Shown here piece by piece: positions 54,676-64,000 of a DNA stretch of 64,000 nucleotides. The notes under the pieces are model-generated. The model worked only from the letters and a program-made list of their open reading frames with translations. It had not been told where the DNA came from and did not search any database. A program made the position numbers and the translations under genes. The stretch is from Agriotes lineatus (taxonomy: Eukaryota > Arthropoda > Insecta > Coleoptera > Elateridae), in the NCBI GenBank assembly GCA_940337035.1, contig CALNHX010005290.1, forward strand, positions 1-64,000, read 5' to 3'. Position 1 is the first letter of the stretch; each line of letters opens with the position of its first letter.

Positions 54676-57600
54676 TCACTCATTTAGAGGCAAAAAGCAC
54701 AATTTATTTACAGGCCTTCGCAACACTCCGCGCACTGTTTTTACCGTTACCACTCTCACTAATTGGTCAGCCCCTGGGTGAAGCTCAATTATTCTCCCCA
54801 AGAGCCACTGTTGAGGTGGTACGTTGTCCTCTGCCACGATGACCATTCTTCCTATACGAATATCTTCGAGCGCCCTTTGTCGCCACTTGGAACGCTGTTG
54901 CAGTTGAAGCAGATATTCTCTATGCCACCTTTTCCAAAAATGTTGCCGAAGTTGCTCCACTCTTTGCCACCGTGAAAGGCAATTTAATTTTAAATGGGTT
55001 GTATCGGGTTCCACCATTGTCATCAACGGTTCCCCGATCAAGAAATGACCAGGAGTCAGTGCGGCCAAGTCATTAGGATCAGAGGTCAGCGGGGTGAGGG
55101 GTCGGGAATTTAGACAGGCTTCGATTTGGGTAAGGAGAGTGTATAATTCTTCGTACGTTAATAGCGCGTTACCTATAACCCTTTTCAAGTGATATTTCAT
55201 CGCCTTAACATTTGATTCCCACAAACCCCCCATGTTCGGCGCACGAGGTGCTATGAATTTCCACTCGATATTTTTAGCAGCTAATGTGCTTATCAATTCA
55301 TTTTGAAAGTTAGAATTTTTAAGAAATTGGGCCAAATCAGCCAATTCGCGTTTGGCTCCTATGAAGGTAGACGCATTATCTGAATATATGCGTGATATAT
55401 GACCACGTCTTGCGATAAATCGTTTAAGCGCACTTAAAAACGATGCTGATGTTAAATCGCTCACTACCTCCAAATGAACTGCCTTAGTGGCAAAACATAC
55501 AAATAACGTAATGTAAACCTTTATGGTTCTTTTACCGCGTCCGCGACCCTGTTTGGCCAAAATGGGTCCTGCGTAATCCACTCCTGATATTAAAAAAGGA
55601 CGTGTTAATTGCAACCGATCTTTGGGAAGATCACCCATTTTCTGCACAATAGTACGGGGCTTTGCATGAAAACATCTCATACATTTATGAATGATTTGCC
55701 TTATGACACCTTTTGCAGCTATAATCCAATATGTCTGCCTTAATGCCGCTAATGTAGCTTGCGCCCCTGCATGCAATTGACGCTCATGTTCACTGATAAT
55801 AAGCAATCTGGTCAAGTGATGATTTTTAGGCAGAACTATGGGATGCTTTACATCATTCGATATAGCTGCATTTCTTAGTCGACCACCTACCCTTATTAAG
55901 TCATCGTCGCCTACAAAGGGATTTAAAGAAGCTAATGGGCTACATTTGTCCACTACCTCGTTTTTATTTAATTGCCATCTCTCAGCTGCAAATGCCTGCT
56001 GTTGTACAATGCGAACTAAAGCAAACGTAGCCTTCTGCAGTTCATTAGATGCCAGCGGCCCTGATTTTGCATCTGTCTTGTTTTTGCAATTTTGAATAAA
56101 TCTAAAACAGTAGGCTATCACGCGCTGTAGCTTGGAAAAAGATGAAAATTTGTCAATGAACTGCGTCTCTACATTCATTGTTGTAAAGGCTATAACCTTC
56201 TTGCGTTTCTCTATAATCTCAACATTCCCTATCTCTAAAGTTGGTTGTTGGTATTCTTGATTCAACCACGTCGGACCAAAGAACCACGTTCGATCGGTGA
56301 TTAATTCTCTAGGTAGCAGACCCCTACTAACAACATCTGCAGGGTTATCCCGCGACCTTATATGGCTCCAATTTTCTATTTGAGATAACGACTGAATTTC
56401 AGCCACCCTATTTGCGACGAAAGTATTTAACGTATTAGGTTCTGTCGCTAACCATGCTAATACAATAGTCGAATCAGTCCAACAATATTCCCTTTTAATG
56501 TCTAAATTAAGCGTTTTCTTAACGCTATCCATTAATTTAGCTAACAATAAAGCAGCGCATAGCTCTAGCCGCGGTATTGTGACTGTTTTCAGCGGCGCAA
56601 CCCTACTTTTGGCACACAATAATTGAGAACTATGTTCATTATTAGTGCCTATTGTCTTAATATATATCGCAGCTCCGAAACCTAATTTTGAGGCATCGCA
56701 AAAGCCGTGGATTTCTATTGATTTGAAAGGAAAACACGACACTACTTTACGATTGATTTGTAAATCGTTTAAATAAGACAGTTGACTTAAAAATTCAGTC
56801 CACGTCGAATGAATATCCATGGGTACGCTCTCATCCCAAACTATTTTCAATAACCATAATTTTTGCATTATAATCTTTGCTTTCATCGATACTGGTGCTA
56901 TAAGACCTAAAGGATCAAAAATCTGAGCTATCGAGGATAAAATCGAACGTTTAGTAATTTTACTACATAGTGTGTGTGTTTTAATTTCGTATTTTAGAAA
57001 ATCACCATCACAATTCCAAATTAATCCTAGCGTCTTAGTTTCTCCATTCTTATCTAAATTAATTACACTATCTGGCCTTATACCACTACTTCCCGAAAGG
57101 ATTTGTTTTTCATTTGAAGCAAACTTACGCAATTCGAACCCCCCTTGTGCCAAAATGTCAATTATTTCATCCTTTAGCGTTATTAGCGCATTTAATTCAT
57201 TCCCGCCCGTAATGAGATCGTCCATATAAAAATCGCGACCAATAATTTTACTGCTTAGAGGATAATTAACTTGATTTTGTAAAGCTAATTCTTGCAAACA
57301 TCGAGTTGCGATGTAACTGGCTGGTTTCGTACCATATGTAAGTGTAAGCAACCTGTATGTTTGAAGGGGTTCATTGGAATTATTTCGCCATAATATTCTT
57401 TGATAATCAGCCTGCTGCGGATGAATTTGTATTTGGCGATACATTTTTGCTATGTCGCCCGTTAACGCATATTGAAAGGTCCTGAATCGCGTCAAAATTG
57501 AAAATAAATCTTGTTGAATCACTGGTCCACACATTAAATTGTCGTTTAAACTCGACCCGTTGCTAGTCCTCGCCGACATGTCAAAGACCACTCTTAGCCT

Positions 57601-58709
57601 GGTGGTTGAACTAGATTCCTTAAACACCGCGTGATGAGGAAGATAGCAACTCGGCACGTTTAATTGATGTTCCGGAACCAATTCCATGTGATTTAAATGC
57701 TTGTATTCCGTCATAAAATCCATATATTGCTGCTTTATTTCTGGCTTACAGTTTAACTTATGCTCTAAATTATAAAATCGCTTTAACGCATTTTGGTAAG
57801 ACGCGCCCAAGGCCAGCTTATCGTTTTTAAACGGAAGTCTTACTACAAACCGACCATTTACATCCCGATGAAAAGTGCTCCTAAAGTGGTTTTCCACATT
57901 TATTTCTTCAGCAGACAAGTGTCTTTGACATGAGTATTGTTCAAGTTCCCAGAATTTAGTTAAGCTATTTTCTAATCTGCTTGCGGTACTCAGGTTGCAC
58001 GAAGTTCTTGTGGTACTTAAAGCAAATTCTATTGAGCCCCCGATTAGCCATCCAAAATGCGATTTCTGTAAGAAAGGTTGATGGTTGTTCGTTCGTATTT
58101 GGCCCACACAAAGAACTTCCCAAAATAGCCCGGCACCTAGCAATAAATCTATGGGGCCTGCTTGGTTAAAATATGGATCAGCAATATTGAGATTTACGGG
58201 GATTTGAACCATGGCCCTGCTGAATGATCGCGACGGAATATCTTGTGCAATTTGCGGCACTATAAGACATTGCACTTCTGCAGTGAAATTATTATGACGG
58301 GACTTGACAGAGACTTCTACCATTTTTTTGACGTAACTGAGACCTTGATTAATACCCGCAATTGTAATATTTGTGTTCACTTGATTCAGAGATAATTTTT
58401 TTGCTAAGTTCTCAGTTATGAGATTACTTTGAGAACCTACATCTAAAAGCGCCCTAGCTTCGTGCAAGTTTCCTTTGCTATCACTGACATTGACTAAAGC
58501 GGTTGATAGCAATACAGTCGTATTAATGTCCTTGTTTGAACATATCATTGATGTTGATGGCACTATTTCAGATTCATTCAATTGAGAGGCACTGCTAACC
58601 TCTGCTAACGTTGTAACATTTTGAACTACATGTAACAAACTATTATGCCTTTGTTTGCATTCGCGGCACTTTAAGGTCGATCGGCAATCATTTGTTTTAT
58701 GATTATTTC
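54676..58709 (-). pseudogene. BEL/Pao copy 2 gag-pol, downstream part
   Basis: The open frame covers the last zinc knuckle, protease (with DVGS as in copy 1), reverse transcriptase with YMDD, RNase H, integrase with the D-D-E triad, and the C-terminal domain. By eye it has about eight substitutions versus copy 1. The N-terminal 365 residues are cut off by the 422-bp insert. An ATG inside the insert (58738-58740) is in frame and adds eleven foreign residues, so a Gag-less Pol could in principle be started there. The start of the original frame lies at 60225-60227. Confidence 0.9.
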
Positions 58710-59140
58710 CTTCATATCCATAATAATGCGTAATCACCATGGTTTCTGTCAGTTTAATAATGACTAAAATTCAAACGTCACAATTTAACCGCGGTTAAAT
58801 TTATGTCAAAATTTAATCGCTTGTGCATAATTTTAACATGATTATTAAAGGTGCTTCATCAACTGAGTTTTTCTATTTATTCAGGAAATAATCACTCCGA
58901 ACATCCCGCGTGCATGTAAACTAGCCTAAATAAATTTTGACGATTTTCTGTCAGAATGTTTTGCTCTGAAGAAATATATCTCGTAAATTTTCCGCTTCAA
59001 AATCCCTCGTGCTGCGCACTCGGGGTTCTTGTTGAGCGGCAAATTTACTTAACAAATTTCTTAGCAAAACATTCTGACAGAAAACGTCAAAATTTAATCG
59101 GCTATTTTAATGCACTTGGGATATTACTGTTGATTATTTC
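58701..59140. mobile_element. 422-bp foldback insertion with 9-bp target duplication
   Basis: The insert (58710-59131) is absent from copy 1 and flanked by GATTATTTC at 58701-58709 and 59132-59140. The inside contains nested inverted arms (TTTTCTGTCAGAATGTTTTG near 58943 and its inverse near 59064) around GTGCTGCGCAC. A 9-bp duplication suggests a MULE-like origin. The terminal repeats are weak (ATATCC near both ends). It breaks the Gag zinc-knuckle region. Confidence 0.88.
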
Positions 59141-60227
59141 TGAGACAGTTTGAGCATAAATCGAATTTCTCGACTTGCTTAAGGCGATCGGGAACACTTA
59201 ATTTTAAAAATTCTAAACACTGATATATGTTGTGCGAATTGCGTTTACATTGAACGCACGACGGTTTGTTGATATTCAAGTATGAAGCATGACGAGGTGG
59301 TTTTTCCCTTAAGCTTACTTTGTTTGATGGATTCGCCTGATGTGGCCTTGTTAAAGAGCTTAACGATTCGAGTACTTCGCATCGTTTGTCTAAAAATGTT
59401 ATAAATTCCTTTAAAGTTGGAATCTCGCTATTTAGACACGATTGCCACTCTTTGTTAGTGGTATAATCTAATTTTTCGCTCAAAATTGGAACAATAAGTG
59501 CATCCCAAGAATCAACAGGTAAATTTAGAACCTTTAATGCTGCCATGTTTGAGTTTACCTTGTCTACCAATTGGCGCAGCAAAGTATGAGATGGTCTAGA
59601 AATAACTGACAATTTTAATATAGACTGAACATGTTCTTGTATGATTAACCTTTTATTTTCATACCTTCGTTTTAGAATTTCCCAAGCAGAGGTATAATTA
59701 GCTTGTGATACAGGCAATGCATCAACTGCATGCAGAGGTTCTTGCTTAAGGCAGGATTTTAAATAGTGAAAACGTTCACAATCATTTAATTTGTGGTTAT
59801 CGTGGATTAGCGATTTAAAGGTGTCATAAAAAGCTCTCCAATTTGAATACCTTCCGGAGAATTCGGGCAAATTTAAAATTGGTAATTTGATATTAAATTG
59901 CGATTCACGCGAATTTTCTGCAGGAACTCTCTGTGACGCAGAACCGGTATGATCTTCCAAAATTGATTGAATTGCGCATACTGTATTAAAATACAGCGTG
60001 TCAAAATTATCCTGATCATCATTTTCTGACAAATCTGGATTAATCATTAAGATTTCCATTTGCAAGCTATTAAACTGATCGTTAATCTCCTTTAACATGG
60101 GAAGTCGTACCTTCAACTGATTAACATTATCCCCTTGTTCAAAATTACCTACAAAATTTGCTATTTTTGTCAATCTAGCCTTAACATGACCCCGTTTGTG
60201 AATCAAGGTTCCTAATTCCGCCGCCAT
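59132..60227 (-). pseudogene. gag: BEL/Pao copy 2 Gag N-terminal part
   Basis: From the ATG at 60225-60227 the frame encodes the Gag region and first zinc knuckles (CVQC here versus CFQC in copy 1, then CSNC) and runs into the insert, stopping at 59124-59126. The product would be a Gag of 367 residues lacking the last knuckles and all of Pol. It could still act as a truncated capsid, but this is inference. It is otherwise nearly identical to copy 1. Confidence 0.9.
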
Positions 60228-60537
60228 TTCAATTAAATATTAGAATAGACTGCACGGCGACAAAGATATACACTCTCCGATGATAGGACGGGTGAAATAG
60301 AGTTATGGAAAGGATCACTGACCTGTTTGACCTAATGCCCTCCGTTTTTCTACTGATGTGTAGTTGATGTAATTGGCCTTGATGCTGCTGATATGCAGAG
60401 AATTTGATCGGAGTCGTCGTCTTGAAGGTGCTGATGTGCAATAGGAAAACGTCCCTCGTTGGTGCTGCTGTTGTGCGGCTGATGGAGCTCGATTTCTAGG
60501 AATTTCGACGAACGAACACACTTTTTAAATTAATTTA

Positions 60538-60563
60538 CCGGTGATCCGGCTCGAAGGACCAAA
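60538..60563 (-). promoter_or_regulatory. Primer-binding site of BEL copy 2 (tRNA-Tyr-like)
   Basis: The minus strand reads TTTGGTCCTTCGAGCCGG after the LTR. TGGTCCTTCGAGCCGG is the full complement of the 3' end of metazoan tRNA-Tyr as I know it. Confidence 0.7.
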
Positions 60564-60812
60564 TGTTAATGTTTGTTATTCGATAACGTAAATAAAAAAG
60601 CACCAGTATATTACAGAAACTTTATTAACCCTTTACAGCCGATGTGCCGTTGATTTGGGCTATGTTTCTCAGCTGATGTGCTGCGAACTGGTACGAGACC
60701 GTCTTTAACTATGTACAGTTACTTAACGACTACTTCTTACTTAAAACTACCTGGAGCCGCCCTGCCGCGCTCACCCCTCCCTTACTAGGGTGCATGCCTG
60801 GAAGCTCCAACA
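60564..60812 (-). repeat. 5' LTR of BEL copy 2
   Basis: Identical by eye to 54256-54504; GTTCC follows immediately. Confidence 0.92.
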
Positions 60813-60817
60813 GTTCC

Positions 60818-61390
60818 TTTCTTCCAGGTAGTTTGAGCTGTTCATTATTCGGTGTTCCGGGTTGTCCTTGCAGCCTGGGCAGCTGTTGCAGTCTGGGTTG
60901 TCCCTTTTCCCTATTCTATGCTTGTGTTCGTTCGTCTCTCTGTGCATCGTTAGGACGCTTGTTGTTCTCTTGTCGTTGTTTATTTCTCGTCTCTCTGTGC
61001 ACCGTTAGGACGCTTGTTGTTCTCTTGTTGTTGTTGATTTCTATGTTTGTGAGTGTGTCCACTCGTGGAAGGAAGACATATGTGTTCTCGCCTGTTGTAC
61101 CCTGGTCCCAGTCCTCAGTTCTCACAAGGCCTTATGAAGCGCTTCTCTGTTTCTGCAGTTGCCCCTATCCACGAGTTTTCTATTCAGGTTGATGATTTGG
61201 TTTACTTTCAGTTCTCGTTTGGCGCGTTCGTCAGCTGCCATTAGGTACAGTGGTGGTTTTCCTGCTAGGACTCCCGCTGCTTCTGCCGACACGGATCGAT
61301 AAGTTCTTGCTATTATTTTGGTTGCCATCCCGTATATTGTTCTTAGGCGTCGTTTATTTTTTACATGGGTTTCGAGTCTGCATCACATTG
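60818..61390 (-). pseudogene. LINE ORF2 fragment (Jockey/R1-like), post-RT region
   Basis: Minus-strand frames show RRLRTIYGMATKIIARTYRS, VSAEAAGVLAGKPPLYLMAA, ERAKREL and, after a frameshift, WDQGTTGENTYVFLPRVDTL. This is the order found after the reverse transcriptase in Jockey- and R1-type LINEs (YRTVSxxAxxVLAGxxP, then W-x-x-x-x-x-GxWTxxxxP). Stops and shifts mark it as dead. A 55-bp tandem duplication lies at about 60933-61042. BEL copy 2 separates it from its C-terminal tail at 54125-54255. Confidence 0.75.
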
Positions 61391-61745
61391 AAACTGCTCA
61401 ACTCAATTCTGCTGCTTCAGCGTTTTCGTCCATGATTGCCATATACGTTTGGGCTCTATTTCCGATCGCCCTCACCATCTACCAGCCGCTCCGCGCATTG
61501 ATACGAGCACGTGTGTTGACACCTAACGTTATGTTGACATACTCCGTGGATGTTGTTTTACATGTTTTAAGCGGTATCGAATAGCTACCTTTGGATCTCG
61601 TTACTATATTACTAAAACCTTGTTATAACGGTAGGATAGATGATGAAATATATTTTCAATTATAGAATAGTTACTTTTTTTCTAATGCCATCTATGCTGT
61701 TGGTAGCTGGGAGGCTAGAGCCCCTAGAGCAGCACCACTGCGTTT
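61391..61745 (+). repeat. Piece of the hAT-like dispersed repeat seen at 23-25 kb
   Basis: CATTGAAACTGCT, TCAGCGTTTTCG, ATTGCCATAT, ACCAGCCGCTCCGCGCATTG and ATAGAATAGTTACTTTTTTC match 23580-23690 and 25090-25250. It represents the unsplit arrangement at the hAT insertion site. Confidence 0.65.
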
Positions 61746-62103
61746 TCTCTTCTCTTTGGAGCATAGGGCTTTCACCAAGCAGCACCACCGGGTTCTATTT
61801 TGATGTACATCTCGTAACTCTTTTTCCACTGCCCTTAAATTTATCCTGGGGATTCCAGATTAAGGCATATCTTTCGATTTCAGACTTATCTTTTCCGTGG
61901 AGTCCAGTCGATTCATTTTCTTTTCTTTATCTGGAATTGTATGGCGTCCTTTCGCTCGTTTCCAAAGTTTGTCATTATTAGGCAAACATATACTTTATAG
62001 AATCCCATCAAACATTTATTTGTAAAAGTTTGCAGATGATCATCATCATCATCTCCTTCATGCCTTAAACGTCCGTTGCGTTACTAATTTCATCTATTAA
62101 TTA
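61746..62103. other. Non-coding DNA, no gene seen
   Basis: The 113-codon frame at 61640-61981 is not recognisable and overlaps the repeat. A (CAT)n run lies near 62040. Confidence 0.4.
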
Positions 62104-62330
62104 CATAATTTTCCATGTTTCACTACCATATAGAAGGACCGGTTTTACATTGCTTCCAAGGATCTTCATTTCGTTGTTTATCAAGTCTCTGATGCTCTAC
62201 ATATGGGATAAAGTTGTATAAAGGCCGAGTTTGCTATTTTTATCCGCATATTTACATCTGCTCCTCCGTTGCTCTGCTCAAGTATGTGAACCAGTGCAGT
62301 AGTTTCACTTCTTTTTCTAGACAGTAAAGT
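62104..62330 (-). pseudogene. LINE fragment (KPVLLYGSETW region)
   Basis: The minus strand reads KILGSNVKPVLLYGSETWKI and upstream IANSAFIQLYPI, the region after the reverse transcriptase of a common insect LINE family. Only a short, shifted piece remains. The motif is related to that at 24441, but this is a separate copy. Confidence 0.65.
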
Positions 62331-62419
62331 TTTTGTTGCATATGCTCAAAAATAGGTGATAGCAGACGTATAGTGCTAGTTGTTCTGTTATGCTTATATG
62401 TTGATTCCTATTCTGTTTG

Positions 62420-62960
62420 ATGCCGATATCAATTGGTATGGGTTCTGATAGTTTTCCCTCACTTATTACAACAGCTTTACTGCATATTACTGATGATGTA
62501 CTCGAATCATGTGATAATTGTGATTATACAATGTTGACATTGTTGGACTTCAGTAAAGCATTCGACACCTTAAGTCATAAATTACCCTGGCAATACTACA
62601 TTAGGTTCGTGTAGGCAATGCTGCAATTAATTTAATTTTTTCTGTACATAATAGAAGCCAAAGTGTGAAAGTAGATAATATCATATCCCACCCTTTAGCT
62701 GTTGCGAAAGGTGTACCCCAATGTTCCATTTTGGGGCCCTTGTTTACTATACACACTAGTGACATTTATAAACATATAAAATATTGTAACGTTGTATGCG
62801 GACGACACGCAACTTTATTGTTATTTTCGCAAGCAACGTGTTGATAAAGCAACACACAATATAAATCGATACCTTGCTAGTATTTAATGGGTCTCACAGC
62901 AGCATGCTCTTATCAAGTCCTGTGTACTTTTGCTTGGTAAAAATGTTAATAGTAAGGAAT
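62420..62960 (+). pseudogene. LINE reverse transcriptase fragment (Jockey/CR1-like)
   Basis: The plus strand shows TTALLHITDDVLESCDN, LTLLDFSKAFDTLSHKL, VAKGVPQCSILGPLF and, shifted, YADDTQLYCYFRKQ. These are the fingers and palm motifs of a Jockey-superfamily reverse transcriptase, with catalytic YADD at 62795-62806. The usual GVPQGS is GVPQCS, and several frameshifts separate the pieces, so it is inactive. The endonuclease domain is absent. Confidence 0.8.
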
Positions 62961-63339
62961 TTATAACGCCTGTAGTTTTTTGTGTGGATTACTTGGTCTT
63001 GGATCGCAATGATAAACCCATCTGTTTCAGAAGACAGCCTAGAGAACGAAAGCCAAGCGTTCGACGTTTCTTTGTCGACATGAGGTTTACTGATATCATT
63101 ACGGTGTCCTTCATGGAGGGCTTTTTGTTTCCAAGCTTTACTTTTTTCTGCTTGTGTGGCATGTTGGGTTACGAACTCGGTAGTGTGTAGTTTCAGGGGG
63201 CCATATTTATCAGCTAGAGAGCAATTGCTCGATGAAGCTGAGATTCCAATTTAGAGAAGAAATATTTTCGTAATCCCTGAATGATGGTCATGTAGCTTAC
63301 TTATGTCTATAAGACCTCTTCCCCTTTCTTTACGTTGAA

Positions 63340-63870
63340 TCGTTAGACGTAATTGCCGACTTTGGGTGATGTGCTCTGTGTTGTGTTAATTATTGTTCGT
63401 GTTTTTCTTTCTACGTTTTGAAGTTCCATTTTAGACCAATGACTTACTCCGAAAGAATACGAAAGCACTGATATGGCGTATGTATTTATTGCAGTGATCA
63501 TGTTTTTACTGTTAAGTTGTGTTTTTAGTGTTGTGTGTAACCTTATTGTATAAGTTTGTGATAGTTTCGAGCGAGTATCTTTATAATCAATGTTAGTAGC
63601 CTGGTGGCATAGATATTTGTAGGTATCTGTCTGACGCAGTGTTTGTAATTTTTCGCCATTATGAAGTTCAAACCCCTCTACTCTTTGTATTCTTCTAGTA
63701 ACAGTCTGCGTTCTGCATTTATCCATTCCAAAAGTCATATCTTTGTCGTGATTGTGATAGTATTTTTGTGTAATATCGAACAAGTTTTGTAGTTGAGTCT
63801 TTGTGGAAGCAATTAGTTTGATGCCATCCATGTACATCAAGTGTGTAAGTTTCAATTGAACGGTGTTATT
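63340..63870 (-). pseudogene. R2-like LINE reverse transcriptase C-terminal fragment
   Basis: A 170-codon open frame reads LMYMDGIKLIASTKTQLQNL, then MTFGMDKCRTQTVTR, YKYLCHQATNI, INTYAISVLSYSFGVSHWSK, and ERKTRTI. The order (YMDDxKL, FGxDKC, YKYLG, LNSxNxxxAINTxAxxVxxYSxGxxxW, xRKTR) is that of R2/R4-type elements. The catalytic YMDD is YMDG, so it is inactive. It is 5'-truncated near 63870, and the restriction-like endonuclease domain expected downstream is not seen before 63340. Confidence 0.78.
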
Positions 63871-64000
63871 ATGTTTAGTGTACCTGTATTATTACTATTG
63901 TACAACTAGTTTTGAAAGTCATACTTTTTTTAAGGAAAAAAAGGACTTTCAAACCGTGTTGCACACGTAGTTTTTTGCATAGTGATCTCTTGATCGAAAT

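Larger units (their letters stand above)
54256..60812 (-). mobile_element. BEL/Pao LTR retrotransposon, copy 2 (6557 bp)
   Basis: 249-bp LTRs (54256-54504 and 60564-60812) are identical by eye and are flanked by the 5-bp repeat GTTCC (54251-54255 and 60813-60817), the BEL/Pao target size. It has the same strand and family as copy 1; the 429-bp length difference is explained by a 431-bp gain (422-bp insert plus 9-bp duplication) and a 2-bp loss near 54570. It inserted into an older LINE. Confidence 0.95.

Noticed and set aside
60794..61192. 132-aa plus-strand frame rich in Cys, Ser and Leu
   Set aside because: It is antisense to a recognisable LINE fragment and starts within the BEL LTR.

Overview
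The window looks like insect (at least arthropod) nuclear DNA. It is AT-rich, has no bacterial-style gene order, and carries retroelement and DNA-transposon families typical of insects: BEL/Pao, Gypsy, Jockey/R1-like and R2-like LINEs, Helitron, hAT, Tc1/mariner, PIF/Harbinger and MULE-like. A short degenerate (TTAGG)n run also fits an insect but is weak evidence. I found no convincing host protein exon, tRNA, rRNA or CRISPR array, so the window is probably intergenic or deep intronic. The order of insect is not resolved.

Layout. 0-2.8 kb: unique DNA, a 629-bp Harbinger-type element with TTA target duplications and a transposase relic, then two dispersed repeats. 2.8-6.2 kb: a hAT-like non-autonomous element with an 8-bp target duplication, split by an internally deleted Gypsy element with two identical 260-bp LTRs. 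6.5-7.5 kb: a 19-bp tandem repeat and nested foldback repeats. 7.8-13.9 kb: BEL/Pao copy 1 on the minus strand, with a complete 1706-codon gag-pol frame but no target duplication. 14-16.1 kb: a SINE-like piece, hAT-like fragments and a clean 631-bp hAT element carrying a heat-shock-element plus TATA arrangement. 16-23 kb: mostly featureless. 23-25.5 kb: a repeat split by a clean 1395-bp hAT element that itself holds mariner and LINE scraps.

25.5-29.3 kb is featureless. From 29.3 to 37.4 kb runs a degenerate ACATCGA-rich short-period repeat, now broken into islands by small DNA elements, a 235-bp tandem array, a mariner relic and two unusual inverted-repeat elements built from iterated 12-base motifs. 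38.7-43.5 kb has three copies of an ACTTCCTTTTAC-ended repeat. 46.7-50.9 kb is bounded by 200-bp inverted arms and contains Helitron helicase relics and an eight-unit array of about 144 bp. 51-54 kb has a decayed Tc1-like element with a possible GC-AG intron.

54.3-60.8 kb is BEL/Pao copy 2, in the same orientation as copy 1 and roughly 99.5% identical in protein. It has identical LTRs, a perfect 5-bp target duplication and a gag broken by a 422-bp insertion. It split an older LINE. 61-64 kb is a graveyard of LINE reverse-transcriptase fragments on both strands.

The only gene sets that work together are retroelement gag-pol modules. BEL copy 1 could supply proteins in trans to copy 2. The Gypsy copy has LTRs, gag and integrase but no protease, reverse transcriptase or RNase H, so it needed a relative to move. 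Everything else is non-autonomous or decayed. ORFs, repeats, inverted repeats and target duplications were read by eye; family names rest on recognised motifs, not on database searches.
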